Shown here piece after piece: positions 8,551 through 18,287 of a DNA stretch of 64,000 bases. Source of the DNA: Microbacterium sp. Root553 (lineage in GTDB: Bacteria > Actinomycetota > Actinomycetes > Actinomycetales > Microbacteriaceae); NCBI RefSeq assembly GCF_001426995.1, contig NZ_LMFY01000001.1, positions 2,909,471 to 2,973,470 of the forward strand, read 5' to 3'. Numbering within the stretch: position 1 is the stretch's first letter; every line of letters starts with the position of its first letter. The translations under genes were made by a program, and so were the position numbers. Under the pieces are notes generated by a model. That model was not told the origin of the DNA. It did no database searches and was given only the letters and a program-made list of their open reading frames with translations.

Positions 8551-9249
8551 TCAGGACCGCTGTGTGACGCGGGCCGGAAGACGGTCTTTCACGGTCGACG
8601 CGTACACGTCGTCGTACTGCTGCTCGCCGAGGCGGTGGAGGGCGACCATGATCTCGTCGGTGACCGAGCGGAGGATGTATCTGTCGTTCTCCATGCCCGC
8701 GTATCGCGAGAAGTCGAGGGGCTCGCCGATCACGATGCCGACCCGAACGACACGGGGCAGCCGCTGCCCGATCGGCATCGCGGTGTCGGTGTCCACCATG
8801 ATCACGGGGACGACGGGGACCTTCGCCTCCAGCGCCATCCGGGCGATGCCCGTGCGACCCCGATAGAGTCTGCCGTCGGGACTGCGGGTCCCCTCCGGGT
8901 AGATCCCGAGGAGGTCGCCTCGACCGAGCACCTGGAGGCCGGTGTTGAGGGATGCCTCCGAGGCCTTGCCGCCGGAGCGATCGATGGGGATCTGCCCCGT
9001 GGCCTTCATGAAGAACTTGGTCGCCCAGCCCTTGAGTCCGCGCCCGGTGAAGTAGTCGCTCTTCGCGAGGAAGGACATGGGACGGTCGATCATCAGCGGC
9101 AGGAAGATCGAGTCCGCGAAGGACAGGTGGTTGCTGGCGAGGATCGCGGCGCCGTTCGCGGGGATGTTCGCACGCCCGACGACCCATGGGCGGAACACCG
9201 CTTTGACCACGGGACCGATCGCGACGTACTTCATCAGCCAGTAGAACAT
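8551..9249 (-). CDS. plsC: 1-acyl-sn-glycerol-3-phosphate acyltransferase (PlsC family)
   Basis: Transfers an acyl chain to lysophosphatidate in phospholipid synthesis at the inner face of the membrane. Family motifs are present: NHLSFADSIF (NHxxxxD catalytic block), IPIDRSGG, YPEGTRSPDGRLYRGRTG (EGTR block) and VPVVPVIMV. The start is uncertain. The ATG at 9249 (MFYWLMKYVAIGP) begins where homologues such as Rv2182c begin and has a minus-strand TAGACT (9263-9258) eight bases ahead; in-frame ATGs at 9309 and 9348 would add 20 or 33 residues. It is divergent from the acyl-CoA ligase gene, a sensible partner in lipid metabolism. Confidence 0.92.
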   Translation of the reverse strand: MFYWLMKYVAIGPVVKAVFRPWVVGRANIPANGAAILASNHLSFADSIFLPLMIDRPMSFLAKSDYFTGRGLKGWATKFFMKATGQIPIDRSGGKASEASLNTGLQVLGRGDLLGIYPEGTRSPDGRLYRGRTGIARMALEAKVPVVPVIMVDTDTAMPIGQRLPRVVRVGIVIGEPLDFSRYAGMENDRYILRSVTDEIMVALHRLGEQQYDDVYASTVKDRLPARVTQRS

Positions 9250-9337
9250 CGAGGTGAAGTCTAGCGCCGAGACCGCGATCCGCCGCGCACGGAACGACAG
9301 CTCCGCCATGGGCGACTGGGTTTCATCAACCGTGCGA

Positions 9338-9361
9338 CCGAGTCTCATACCCTAGACTCGG
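9338..9361. promoter_or_regulatory. Inverted repeat over the -10 of the acyl-CoA ligase gene
   Basis: CCGAGTCT (9338-9345), eight bases, AGACTCGG (9354-9361): a perfect 8-bp palindrome overlapping a -10-like TAGACT (9353-9358) about 40 nt ahead of the GTG at 9400. A dimeric repressor, for example of the TetR/FadR kind, could bind here. That is an inference. Confidence 0.4.
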
Positions 9362-9399
9362 GTGCAACCCAGTGCCCGACCGGTACCGAAGGAGCTGCC

Positions 9400-11232
9400 G
9401 TGGTCCAATTCGAAGTCCCCGCCGTCGTCCCCGCCGATCCCGATGCGAACATCGCCGACCTGCTGGCCCAGCGCGTCGCGGCGACGCCGGATCGCCCGCT
9501 CTTCTCCGTTCCGGATGGCGAGGGATGGCGCGACATCAGCGCCTCTGCCTTCGAGACCGCGGTGATCGCCCTGGCCAAGGGCCTCGTCGCAGCCGGCATC
9601 CAACCCGGCGAGAAGGTCGGTTTCCTCGCGCGCACCACCTACGAGTGGACGCTCGTCGATTTCGCGCTCTTCTACGCGGGTGCCGTGATGGTCCCGATCT
9701 ACGAGACCAGCTCGCCGTCGCAGATCCAGTGGATCCTCGAGGACTCCGGCGCCATCGCGCTGATCGTCGAGTCCCCCGAGCACTTCGCCCGACTCGACGA
9801 GGTGCGCGGCGATCTGCCCCTGCTCCGCGAGGTCTGGCAGCTGCATCTCGGCGCGATCGACACGCTCACGGCGCAGGGCGCATCGGTCTCGGATGCCGAG
9901 ATCGAACGCCTGCGCGGCATCGCGGTCGGCTCCGACATCGCCACGCTGATCTACACGTCCGGCTCCACGGGCCGCCCGAAGGGCTGCGTGCTGACCCACA
10001 GCAACTTCGTCGAGCTGTCGCGCAACTCCGCCAAGGCCCTGGATGCCGTCGTGCAGACGCCCGGGTCGTCCACGCTGCTGTTCATCACGACGGCGCACGT
10101 GTTCGCCCGCTTCATCTCGATCCTCAACATCCACGCCGGCGTGCGCACCGGGCACCAGCCGGACACACGACAGCTGCTTCCGGCACTCGGATCGTTCAAG
10201 CCGACATTCCTGCTCGCCGTCCCCCGCGTCTTCGAGAAGGTCTACAACTCCGCAGAGCAGAAAGCGGAGGCCGGCGGCAAGGGCAAGATCTTCCGCGCCG
10301 CCGCGGATGTCGCGATCCAGCACTCCAAGCTGCTCGAGGAGGGGAAGAGCATCCCGTTCGGGACGAAGCTGAAGTTCGCCCTGTTCGACAAGCTCGTCTA
10401 CGGCAAGCTGCGGGATGCCATGGGCGGTCGCATCGTGTACGCGGTCTCAGGCTCCGCTCCGCTCGGAGCGCGCCTCGGGCACTTCTTCCACAGTCTCGGC
10501 GTCGTGATCCTCGAGGGCTACGGCCTCACCGAGACCACCGCGCCCGCGACCGTCAACCTCGCCGACAAGTCCAAGATCGGCACGGTCGGCCCCTCGCTCC
10601 CCGGCGTGGGAGTGCGGCTCGCAGACGACGGTGAGATCGAGGTGAAGGGCGTCAACGTCTTCAAGGAGTACTGGAACAACCCCGAGGCGACCGCCGCGGC
10701 GTTCAGCGACGACGGCTGGTTCCACACCGGTGACATCGGCAGCTTCGACTCCGAGGGGTTCCTCACCATCACCGGCCGCAAGAAGGAGATCATCGTGACG
10801 GCGGGCGGCAAGAACGTCGCACCGGCGGCTCTCGAGGATCCGATCCGCGCGAACCCGATCATCGGACAGGTCGTGGTCGTCGGCGACCAGCGCCCCTTCA
10901 TCTCGGCCCTGATCACCCTCGACCCCGAGATGCTGCCGACCTGGCTCGCCAACGCCGGGCTGCCGAAGGACATGTCGCTGGCGGATGCAGCGACCGATGA
11001 CACCGTGCGCGCCGAGATCCAGAAAGCCGTGGATGCCGCCAACTCCCGCGTCTCGCGCGCCGAGTCCATCCGCAAGTTCACGATCCTCGACAGCGAATGG
11101 ACCGAGGCCTCCGGGCACCTGACGCCGAAGCTGTCGATCAAGCGGAACGTGATCATGAGCGACTTCGCCGATGAGATCTCGGCGATCTACGACGAGCCGG
11201 TCACCACCACGAACGTCGCCATCGGCGGCTGA
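9400..11232 (+). CDS. fadD15: Long-chain acyl-CoA synthetase, FadD15 type
   Basis: Activates fatty acids to acyl-CoA through an acyl-AMP intermediate. 610 aa, the normal length of this long-chain subgroup. AMP-binding P-loop TLIYTSGSTGRPKG (about residue 185), EGYGLTETTAPATV, and the C-terminal hinge and lysine region DGWFHTGDIG and GRKKEIIVTAGGKN are clear. The GTG at 9400 has AAGGAG six bases upstream, a proper ribosome binding site unlike many neighbours. In M. tuberculosis fadD15 lies in the same region as plsC. A perfect hairpin ends the gene. Confidence 0.95.
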   Translation: MVQFEVPAVVPADPDANIADLLAQRVAATPDRPLFSVPDGEGWRDISASAFETAVIALAKGLVAAGIQPGEKVGFLARTTYEWTLVDFALFYAGAVMVPIYETSSPSQIQWILEDSGAIALIVESPEHFARLDEVRGDLPLLREVWQLHLGAIDTLTAQGASVSDAEIERLRGIAVGSDIATLIYTSGSTGRPKGCVLTHSNFVELSRNSAKALDAVVQTPGSSTLLFITTAHVFARFISILNIHAGVRTGHQPDTRQLLPALGSFKPTFLLAVPRVFEKVYNSAEQKAEAGGKGKIFRAAADVAIQHSKLLEEGKSIPFGTKLKFALFDKLVYGKLRDAMGGRIVYAVSGSAPLGARLGHFFHSLGVVILEGYGLTETTAPATVNLADKSKIGTVGPSLPGVGVRLADDGEIEVKGVNVFKEYWNNPEATAAAFSDDGWFHTGDIGSFDSEGFLTITGRKKEIIVTAGGKNVAPAALEDPIRANPIIGQVVVVGDQRPFISALITLDPEMLPTWLANAGLPKDMSLADAATDDTVRAEIQKAVDAANSRVSRAESIRKFTILDSEWTEASGHLTPKLSIKRNVIMSDFADEISAIYDEPVTTTNVAIGG

Positions 11233-11245
11233 GCGGCACACCCCC

Positions 11246-11290
11246 ATCACGAGAGAGGCCCCGCCGTCACGGCGGGGCCTCTCTCGTGAT
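11246..11290. terminator. Bidirectional terminator between fadD15 and def
   Basis: Perfect 22-bp inverted repeat (11246-11267 with 11269-11290, core GAGAGGCCCCGCCGT) between convergent genes. Confidence 0.9.
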
Positions 11291-11299
11291 CCGGAGCGG

Positions 11300-11791
11300 T
11301 CAGAACCAGGCGCTCTCGCGCACTTCGCGCATGGCGCGCTTGCGCGTCTCGGCGTCGAGCCTGTTGAGGTAGAGCGTGCCGTCGAGGTGATCCGTCTCGT
11401 GCTGCAGCGCCTGGGCCAACAGGCCGTCGCCCTCCAGGACGACAGGCTCGCCGTCGAGGTCGATCCCCTCGACACGGGCCCACGGATGACGCAGGGCATC
11501 GTGCCACAGTCCGGGAACGGACAGGCATCCCTCTCCCGTCGGGACCGGCTCGCCACGCACCTCGGTGAGCACGGGGTTCAGCACGTAACCGATGTCGCCG
11601 TCGATGTTGTAGCTGAAGGCGCGGAGCGCCACACCGATCTGCGGAGCGGCCACACCGGCACGGCCGGGGAGCTCGACCGTGTCGATCAGGTCGGCGACCA
11701 GTGCCCGCACGCCGTCGTCGATCGCGCCGATCGGCGCACACACCGTGCGCAGCACCGGGTCTCCGAAGACGCGGATCTCGCGAACCGTCAT
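11300..11791 (-). CDS. def: Peptide deformylase
   Basis: Removes the N-formyl group from nascent proteins. 163 aa with all three metal motifs: GVAAPQIG (motif 1, usually GLAAPQ), EGCLSVPG with the Cys ligand, and QHETDHLDG with two His ligands and the catalytic Glu. The ATG overlaps the stop of the upstream ParA/MinD-like gene by one base (TGATG), so translation is probably coupled. The motif 1 Val and a short C-terminus suggest it may be one of two deformylases in the genome; that cannot be checked here. Confidence 0.95.
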   Translation of the reverse strand: MTVREIRVFGDPVLRTVCAPIGAIDDGVRALVADLIDTVELPGRAGVAAPQIGVALRAFSYNIDGDIGYVLNPVLTEVRGEPVPTGEGCLSVPGLWHDALRHPWARVEGIDLDGEPVVLEGDGLLAQALQHETDHLDGTLYLNRLDAETRKRAMREVRESAWF

Positions 11792-13821
11792 CAGGCGTCC
11801 TTCGCCCGGAGTCCCTCGACGAGGAGCGCCGCGAGCTCCCGCGCCGCCACCCGCGTCTCGGGCTGCAGGTTCGCGAAGACGATCGTCCCGCCCCCGGCGA
11901 TCTGCGCGTCGTACGGCATGCGCACGACCTTCTTGGCGCGGGTGCGGAAGTGCGCCTCGAGCTCGTTCAACCGCACGAGCGGGGCGCCCGGGGTCGACTG
12001 GTTGAGCACCACGACTGCGTCCCGCGCCTGGTCGGCGTATCCGTTGCTCTCCAGCCAGGTGAGGGTCTCGGATGCGAGACGCGCCTCGTCGACGCTCAGC
12101 CCCGACACGATCACGATCTGGTCGGCGAGGTCGAGCGTGGCCGACATCACCGAGTGGACGATGCCGGTGCCGGTGTCGGTGAGGACCAGCGAATAGTAAT
12201 GCGCCGCCACCCCCGCGACATCGCGGTAGTCGCTGTCGCTGAAAGCCTCCGCGATCCGCGGATCCGAGTCCGAGGCGAGCACGTCCAGCCGCGTCGCATC
12301 GCGCGCGACGATCGCCGAGATGTCATGGTAGCCGCGGACCTCGTCATGGATGCGGACGAGGTCTCGCACCGAGCGCTTGTGGTTCGGTCGCACGACCCGA
12401 TCGGCGAGAGTGCCCCGGTCAGGATTCGCGTCGACGGCGATCACCCGATCGTCCCTGGCATCTGCGAGGGCCATACCCAGCAGAGCGGTGATGGTCGTCT
12501 TTCCCACGCCGCCCTTGCGGGAGAGCACGGGGACGAAACGGGCGTTCCCCACGATCGGGGCCGCGATCCGCGCGCTGAGCGCCTTGCGCTCACGCGCACG
12601 TCGTCCGTCGCCGATGTTGATGCGGCGTCCGGAGATCGTGTAGAGGAAGTGACTCCAGGCGCCCTCCGGTTCCGGCTTGCTGACGCGGTGCGGATCGAGC
12701 AGGCGATCCGCGGTGAGCAGGTCCGCGCTCTCCCGGGAGGAGTCCTCGAGGTCGTCCAGCCTCTTCGAGGTGAGCTGCACGTCCGTGCGCGCGGCCCGAC
12801 CGCCGCGCGGTGCGAGGGGTGCGCTCTTCGATGTGTCCACTGTCGAACTCTCCTTCTTGGCGAGCGATGCCGCTGCCGCGGATCTGCGGGAGGTGGGCAC
12901 GGATGCGGTGTCGGCGCGTGCGCGGGCGACGAAGGCCGCCGCCGCAGCGGCATCCGCCGCATCGGCCGCAGCCGTGTCGACAGTGATGGTGACCGGCTCC
13001 GGGGCGGGCGCGGGCTCGGGCTCGGCATCCGGCTCGGACTCGCGCTCGATCTCCCGCTCCGGCTCGACCTCAGGCTCGACCTGCAGCTCCGGCTCGACCT
13101 CAGGCTCGACCTGCAGCTCCGGCTCGACCTCAAGCTCGACCTGCAGCTCCGGCTCGACCTCAGGCTCGATCTGCGGCTCCGGCTCGGCATCCGGCTCAGG
13201 CGCGATCTCAGCGACACCCGCATCGATCTCCGGCTCCGTCTCAGCCATCAGCTCCGGCTCTGCTTCTCGCGCAGGTTCGAGTTCGGTCTCCGCCGGTCCG
13301 GCGTCCGCCTCGGCCTCGGTGGGTTCCAGCTCCGGCTCAGGCTCGGGGTCCGGCTCGGCATCCAGCTCGGGCTCGGCATCCAGCTCGCCCTCGGCAGCCG
13401 ACTCCGGCTCGAGTTCGACCTCAGCCTCAGCCTCAGCCTCAGCCTCAGCCTCAGCCTCAGCCTCAGCCTCAGCCTCAGCAGTCGATTCGGGCTCGGGCTC
13501 GGTCCGGGGTTCCGACTCGACGGGAAGCTCGATGATCATCGGCGCGCTGCCCAGCGCCGGCGGCGAAGCGATGCCCGCCGCGAGAGTCTCCGCAGCCGCC
13601 TTCGATGCGGCGACCGGCTCGTCGACGATGAGGTCGGCGATCACCTCACCGTCGACGACGCCGTCGTCCTCGAGGTCGTCATCGTCGTCCGTCGGCAGAA
13701 CCACGCTCACCTGAGCGGTGTTGCCGAGGATGCTGATGTGCGAGGTGTCCAGGGATGCGGCGTCGTCGAGCACCCCTCGGGACTCCTCGTCCGGCGTATC
13801 TGCCACTTTCTTCGGGGTCAC
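11791..13821 (-). CDS. ParA/MinD-like ATPase with long acidic repeat N-terminus
   Basis: A 676-aa protein of unknown role. About residues 50-320 are low-complexity Glu/Pro/Ala, including a run of EA dipeptides and four 10-residue [14 protein letters not shown] repeats. The C-terminal 260 residues form a deviant-Walker ATPase domain: [19 protein letters not shown] (P-loop), [25 protein letters not shown] in place of the usual Walker B D-x-A/G region, and VVLNQ. The layout recalls actinobacterial ATPases with disordered N-termini such as the type VII secretion-linked EspI group, but no secretion genes are near, so function is open. GTG start ([13 protein letters not shown]) chosen for the GGAG eight bases upstream. 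Coupled to def by a TGATG overlap. Confidence 0.85.
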   Translation of the reverse strand: MTPKKVADTPDEESRGVLDDAASLDTSHISILGNTAQVSVVLPTDDDDDLEDDGVVDGEVIADLIVDEPVAASKAAAETLAAGIASPPALGSAPMIIELPVESEPRTEPEPESTAEAEAEAEAEAEAEAEAEAEVELEPESAAEGELDAEPELDAEPDPEPEPELEPTEAEADAGPAETELEPAREAEPELMAETEPEIDAGVAEIAPEPDAEPEPQIEPEVEPELQVELEVEPELQVEPEVEPELQVEPEVEPEREIERESEPDAEPEPAPAPEPVTITVDTAAADAADAAAAAAFVARARADTASVPTSRRSAAAASLAKKESSTVDTSKSAPLAPRGGRAARTDVQLTSKRLDDLEDSSRESADLLTADRLLDPHRVSKPEPEGAWSHFLYTISGRRINIGDGRRARERKALSARIAAPIVGNARFVPVLSRKGGVGKTTITALLGMALADARDDRVIAVDANPDRGTLADRVVRPNHKRSVRDLVRIHDEVRGYHDISAIVARDATRLDVLASDSDPRIAEAFSDSDYRDVAGVAAHYYSLVLTDTGTGIVHSVMSATLDLADQIVIVSGLSVDEARLASETLTWLESNGYADQARDAVVVLNQSTPGAPLVRLNELEAHFRTRAKKVVRMPYDAQIAGGGTIVFANLQPETRVAARELAALLVEGLRAKDA
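13051..13170 (-). repeat. Four tandem 30-bp coding repeats
   Basis: Copies at 13051-13080, 13081-13110, 13111-13140 and 13141-13170, nearly identical apart from the first 6 bases of copy one and single changes later. Each encodes about ten residues of Val/Glu/Pro/Leu/Gln in the acidic part of the ParA/MinD-like protein. Copy number is multiple of codon length, so it can change without frameshift. Confidence 0.9.
13421..13480 (-). repeat. Ten hexanucleotide repeats encoding Glu-Ala
   Basis: The plus strand reads TCAGCC nine times and then TCAGCA. On the coding strand this gives alternating Ala and Glu. The array is long and pure enough to vary by slippage in steps of two residues, keeping frame. 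Confidence 0.92.
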
Positions 13822-13885
13822 GTCGTCGCTCCAAGCTTGTGCGGGCCTCGGGTGCGCTGGTGAGCGCGGCCTCGCCCGCACAAGA

Positions 13886-16800
13886 TTAGTGCGCGGGAGT
13901 GATCACGACCAAAAGATCTCCCGCTTCCACCTGCTGGGTGGCGCCGATCGCGAGACGTCCGATCACGCCGTCGACCGTCGCGGTGATGGCGGCCTCCATC
14001 TTCATCGCCTCTATGGACGCGACCGGCTCACCGGCGCGCACCGAGGTCCCGACGTCGACCTTGAGCGTGACGACCCCCGAGAACGGGGCCGCGATCTGAC
14101 CGGGCACTGAGGTGTCGGCCTTCTCGACCTCGTGGGCTTCGACCGCCACGGATCGATCGCGCACGAACACCGGACGCAGCTGCCCGTTCAGTGTCGTCAT
14201 CACCGTGCGCATGCCCTTGTCGTCCGCGTCGCCGATCGCCTCGAGGCCGACGAACAGCTGCACGCCACGGTCGATCTCGACCCGGTGCTCCTGACCTTGG
14301 ACGAGGCCGTAGAGGTAGTCCGAGGTGTCGAGCACGGAGAGGTCGCCGTACTGCTCGCGCACCTGGGCGAACTCGCGGGTGGGTGCGGGAAAGAGCAGAG
14401 CGTTGAGTCGCGCGCGTCGTGACGCGCTGTCACCCGTGAGGGCGGCCTCGTCGTCCTCGGAGATGTCCGTGAGACCGACCCGCACCGAGCGTCCGGCGAG
14501 CACCTTGGTGCGGAACGGCTCCGGCCACCCGCCCGGCAGCTCGCCGAGTTCACCAGCCATGAACCCGACGACGGAATCCGGGACGTCGTACTTCTGGGGG
14601 TTCGCCTCGAAGTCCGCGGGGTCCGCCTTCACCGCCGCGAGATGCAGCGCGAGATCCCCGACCACCTTCGACGACGGCGTCACCTTGGGAACGCGGCCGA
14701 GGATGCGGTCGGCGGCGGCGTACATGTCCTCGATGAGCTCGAAGTCATCGGCGAGTCCCAGCGCCTTCGCCTGCTGACGCAGGTTCGAGAGCTGTCCACC
14801 CGGGATCTCGTGGTGGTAGACGCGTCCGGTGGGTCCGGGCAGACCCGACTCGAACGGCGCGTAGACGCGGCGCACCGCCTCCCAGTAGGGCTCGAGATCC
14901 GAGACGCGGTCGAGGTCGAGCCCGCTGTCGCGCTCGGTGTGCGCGAGTGCGGCCACGAGCGATGACAGGGACGGCTGGCTGGTCGTCCCCGACAGCGGAG
15001 CGGATGCCGCATCCACAGCGTCGACGCCGACGGCGCTGGCCGCGAGGAGCGTCGCGAGCTGGCCACCTGCGGTGTCGTGCGTGTGCAGGTGCACGGGCAG
15101 GTCGAAGCGCTCGCGCAGCGCGGTGACGAGAGTCGCCGCCGCCGCCGGCCGCAGGAGCCCCGCCATGTCCTTGATCGCGATGATGTGCGCGCCGGCGGCG
15201 ACGATCTGATCCGCGAGCGCCAGGTAGTAGTCGAGGGTGTAGAGATCCTCAGACGGATTCAGCAGGTCGCCCGTGTAGCAGAGCGCCACCTCGGCCACGG
15301 CCGTTCCGGTGCGCCGCACCGCCTCGATCGCGGGGCGCATCTGTTCGATGTCGTTCAGCGCGTCGAAGATGCGGAAGATGTCCACCCCGCTGTCGGCCGC
15401 CTCCCTGACGAAGGCGTCGGTGACCGCGGTGGGGTACGGGGTGTAGCCGACCGTGTTGCGTCCGCGGAGCAGCATCTGGATCGCGACGTTGGGCAGTGCG
15501 GCGCGAAGCCGATCGAGGCGCTCCCAGGGGTCCTCACCGAGGAACCGCAGCGCCACGTCGTAGGTCGCCCCTCCCCAGGCCTCGACCGACAGCAGCTCGG
15601 GCGTCAGTCGGGCGATGTGCGGCGCGACGGCGACGAGGTCCCGCGTGCGCACCCGGGTCGCGAGCAGCGACTGGTGGGCGTCGCGGAACGTCGTGTCGGT
15701 GATCGCGAGCGCGGTCTGCGCGCGCAGATCCTTCGCGAACCCTTCGGGCCCGAGCTCGAGGAGCCGCTGCCGCGACCCCGCCACCGGCTCGCTCGCCGGG
15801 TCGGTCCGCGGGAGCTTGGCCCTCGGATCCAGAGCGCCGGGGTGCGCGCCGTGCGGCTTGTTGACCGTGACGTCGACCAGCCAGTTCAGGATCTTGGTCC
15901 CGCGGTCCTTCGACTCGCGACCGCGCAGCAGATCGGGGCGCTCGTCGATGAACGAGGTGCTCACGTCGCCCGCGATGAACGCCTCGTCCTCGAGCAGCGC
16001 CTGCAGGAAGGGGATGTTGGTCGACACCCCGCGGATGCGGAACTCCGCGAGCGCGCGCCGCGCACGAGCGACGGCCGCCGGGTAGTCGCGCCCGCGGCAG
16101 GTCAGCTTGGCCAGCATCGAATCGAAGTGCGGACTGATCTGCGCGCCCTGATGCACGGTGCCGCCGTCGAGTCGGATGCCCGCGCCGCCGGGTGAACGGT
16201 ACGTCGTGATCTTGCCGGTGTCCGGTCGGAATCCCTGCGTGGGGTCTTCGGTGGTGATCCGGCACTGCAGCGCGGCGCCCCGGACGTGCAGGTTCTGCTG
16301 CTCCAGCCCGAGCTCGGCGAGCGTCTGGCCCGCGGCGATGCGCATCTGGCTCTGCACGAGGTCGACGTCCGTGACCTCTTCCGTCACGGTGTGCTCCACC
16401 TGGATCCGGGGATTCATCTCGATGAAGACGACCTCGCCGGACCTCTCCCCCGCGGTCTCGAGCAGGAACTCCACGGTCCCCGCGTTCTCGTAGCCGATCG
16501 ACCGGGCGAACGCCACGGCGTAGCCGTGCAGAGCCGTGCGGATGCCGTCGTCGAGGTTCGGCGCCGGAGCGATCTCGACGACCTTCTGATGCCGGCGCTG
16601 CACGGAGCAGTCGCGCTCGAAGAGGTGGACGGTCTCGCCGGTCTTGTCGGCGAGGATCTGCACCTCGATGTGCCGGGGGCGCAGCACCGCCTGCTCGAGG
16701 AACATCCGCGGGTCCCCGAACGCGCTGCCCGCCTCACGCATGGCCTCGGCGAGGGCGGGGGCGAGTTCGGCCGCCGACTCGACGCGACGCATGCCACGAC

Positions 16801-17293
16801 CGCCCCCACCGGCGACCGCCTTGGCGAAGAGCGGGAAGCCGATGTCGTCTGCCTGGGCGACCAGGACGTCGATGTCGTCGGAGGCTTCCGTCGACCGCAG
16901 CACCGGCACGCCGGCACCGATCGCGTGACGCTTGGCCTCGACCTTGTTGCCCGCCATCTCGAGAACGGACGCGGGCGGCCCGATGAAGACGATGCCGTTC
17001 GCCGCGGCCTTCTCAGCGAGCTCGGGGTTCTCGGAGAGGAATCCGTAGCCGGGGTAGATCGCATCGGCGCCCGCGTCCTTCGCGACCCGGATGATCTCGT
17101 CGACGTCGAGATAGGCGCGGACCGGATGCCCGCGCTCACCGATCTCGTAGGCCTCATCCGCCTTCAGCCGATGGACCGACCCGCGGTCCTCATGAGGGAA
17201 GACGGCGACGGTCCGCGCCCCCACCTCGAAAGCCGCTCGAAAGGCACGGATCGCGATCTCGCCGCGGTTGGCCACAAGGATCTTCTGGAACAT
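13886..17293 (-). CDS. pyc: Pyruvate carboxylase
   Basis: Anaplerotic, biotin-dependent carboxylation of pyruvate to oxaloacetate. 1135 aa, full length. Domain order: biotin carboxylase (FQKILVANRGEIAIRAFRA, AGGGGRGMRR, EMNPRIQVEH), carboxyltransferase (TFRDAHQSLLATRVRT, KDMAGLLRP, HLHTHDTAG) and C-terminal biotinyl domain with EAMKMEA, whose Lys is biotinylated. The start ATG at 17293 has GAGG five bases upstream; a GTG two codons earlier is less likely. It is divergent from a ParA-like gene. It feeds the TCA cycle that GarA, encoded nearby, controls. Confidence 0.98.
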   Translation of the reverse strand: MFQKILVANRGEIAIRAFRAAFEVGARTVAVFPHEDRGSVHRLKADEAYEIGERGHPVRAYLDVDEIIRVAKDAGADAIYPGYGFLSENPELAEKAAANGIVFIGPPASVLEMAGNKVEAKRHAIGAGVPVLRSTEASDDIDVLVAQADDIGFPLFAKAVAGGGGRGMRRVESAAELAPALAEAMREAGSAFGDPRMFLEQAVLRPRHIEVQILADKTGETVHLFERDCSVQRRHQKVVEIAPAPNLDDGIRTALHGYAVAFARSIGYENAGTVEFLLETAGERSGEVVFIEMNPRIQVEHTVTEEVTDVDLVQSQMRIAAGQTLAELGLEQQNLHVRGAALQCRITTEDPTQGFRPDTGKITTYRSPGGAGIRLDGGTVHQGAQISPHFDSMLAKLTCRGRDYPAAVARARRALAEFRIRGVSTNIPFLQALLEDEAFIAGDVSTSFIDERPDLLRGRESKDRGTKILNWLVDVTVNKPHGAHPGALDPRAKLPRTDPASEPVAGSRQRLLELGPEGFAKDLRAQTALAITDTTFRDAHQSLLATRVRTRDLVAVAPHIARLTPELLSVEAWGGATYDVALRFLGEDPWERLDRLRAALPNVAIQMLLRGRNTVGYTPYPTAVTDAFVREAADSGVDIFRIFDALNDIEQMRPAIEAVRRTGTAVAEVALCYTGDLLNPSEDLYTLDYYLALADQIVAAGAHIIAIKDMAGLLRPAAAATLVTALRERFDLPVHLHTHDTAGGQLATLLAASAVGVDAVDAASAPLSGTTSQPSLSSLVAALAHTERDSGLDLDRVSDLEPYWEAVRRVYAPFESGLPGPTGRVYHHEIPGGQLSNLRQQAKALGLADDFELIEDMYAAADRILGRVPKVTPSSKVVGDLALHLAAVKADPADFEANPQKYDVPDSVVGFMAGELGELPGGWPEPFRTKVLAGRSVRVGLTDISEDDEAALTGDSASRRARLNALLFPAPTREFAQVREQYGDLSVLDTSDYLYGLVQGQEHRVEIDRGVQLFVGLEAIGDADDKGMRTVMTTLNGQLRPVFVRDRSVAVEAHEVEKADTSVPGQIAAPFSGVVTLKVDVGTSVRAGEPVASIEAMKMEAAITATVDGVIGRLAIGATQQVEAGDLLVVITPAH

Positions 17294-17386
17294 GCACACC
17301 TCTGAAAGCTCGATGCGCGCGGGATTCCTTGCGCATGGGGCGGGGCTGAGTGTGCACCCAGCCTAGGGGAAGGTAACGTGGTGTTC

Positions 17387-18199
17387 GTGCACGTACTCAG
17401 CGTCAGCTCTCTCAAGGGAGGCGTCGGCAAGACGACCGTGACCCTCGGCTTGGCCTCAGCGGCCTTCGCCCGTGGTGTCCGAACGCTCGTCGTCGACCTC
17501 GACCCGCAGTCCGATGTGTCCACCGGCATGGACATCCAGGTGGCCGGCCGGCTCAACATCGCCGACGTCCTCGCCAACCCCAAGGAGAAGGTCGTCCGTC
17601 AGGCGATCACCTCCAGCGGCTGGGCGAAGGTGCACCCCGGCACGATCGACGTGCTGATCGGCAGCCCCTCGGCGATCAACTTCGACGGCCCGCACCCGAG
17701 CGTGCGCGACGTGTGGAAGCTGGAAGAGGCACTCGCCGCCGTCGAGGCCGACTACGACCTCGTGCTCGTCGACTGCGCCCCCTCGCTGAACGCCCTCACC
17801 CGCACGGCGTGGGCTGCGAGCGACCGGGTCATGGTCGTCACCGAGCCCGGACTCTTCTCCGTCGCCGCAGCCGACCGCGCATTGCGTGCGATCGAAGAGA
17901 TCCGCCGCGGCCTTTCGCCGCGTCTGCAGCCGCTCGGCATCGTCGTGAACCGCGTGCGCCCGCAGTCGATCGAGCACCAGTTCCGCATCAAGGAGCTGCG
18001 CGACATGTTCGGCCCCCTCGTGCTCTCGCCGCAGCTGCCCGAGCGCACGTCGTTGCAGCAGGCACAGGGCGCCGCGAAGCCGCTGCACATCTGGCCGGGA
18101 GACTCGGCCCAGGAGCTCGCCTCCGACTTCGATCAGCTGCTCGACCGGATCATCCGCACCGGACGCATCCCGGTGAGCGATTCCGGCGCTCCCGCCTGA
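17387..18199 (+). CDS. ParA-family ATPase
   Basis: Walker-type ATPase of the chromosome/cargo-partitioning family, 270 aa. P-loop [18 protein letters not shown], switch VVDLDPQSDVSTGM, and LVLVDCAPSLN (Walker B with the D-x-x-P-S pattern) are intact, so it should bind DNA and ATP. No ParB partner is adjacent. The start is ambiguous: GTG codons at 17378, 17381 and 17387 are in frame. I chose 17387 (VHVLSVSSLKGG) because the family normally begins there and TAACGT lies seven bases upstream; GGGGAAGG would serve 17378. It may position a polar or cytoplasmic cargo rather than the chromosome; a second, canonical ParA lies at 50705. Confidence 0.88.
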   Translation: MHVLSVSSLKGGVGKTTVTLGLASAAFARGVRTLVVDLDPQSDVSTGMDIQVAGRLNIADVLANPKEKVVRQAITSSGWAKVHPGTIDVLIGSPSAINFDGPHPSVRDVWKLEEALAAVEADYDLVLVDCAPSLNALTRTAWAASDRVMVVTEPGLFSVAAADRALRAIEEIRRGLSPRLQPLGIVVNRVRPQSIEHQFRIKELRDMFGPLVLSPQLPERTSLQQAQGAAKPLHIWPGDSAQELASDFDQLLDRIIRTGRIPVSDSGAPA

Positions 18200-18216
18200 T
18201 CCGCCCCGGACAGCAG

Positions 18217-18246
18217 AACGGCCATCCTCTCGCGAGGGTGGCCGTT
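18217..18246 (+). terminator. Terminator after the ParA-like gene
   Basis: AACGGCCA (18217-18224) pairs with TGGCCGTT (18239-18246), with further pairing inside, followed by TTTCTTCG. Confidence 0.75.
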
Positions 18247-18287
18247 TCTTCGTTGCGCCCGCTCCGGTGACCGGATGGGGAGGAGTG

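Noticed and set aside
13051..13480. Regular repeats considered as a CRISPR array
   Set aside because: The repeats are contiguous without spacers and are in frame in a protein.
12677..13714. Plus-strand frame of 345 codons rich in Ser and Gly
   Set aside because: It is the mirror of the acidic repeat region of the ParA/MinD-like gene; low complexity comes from the repeats.
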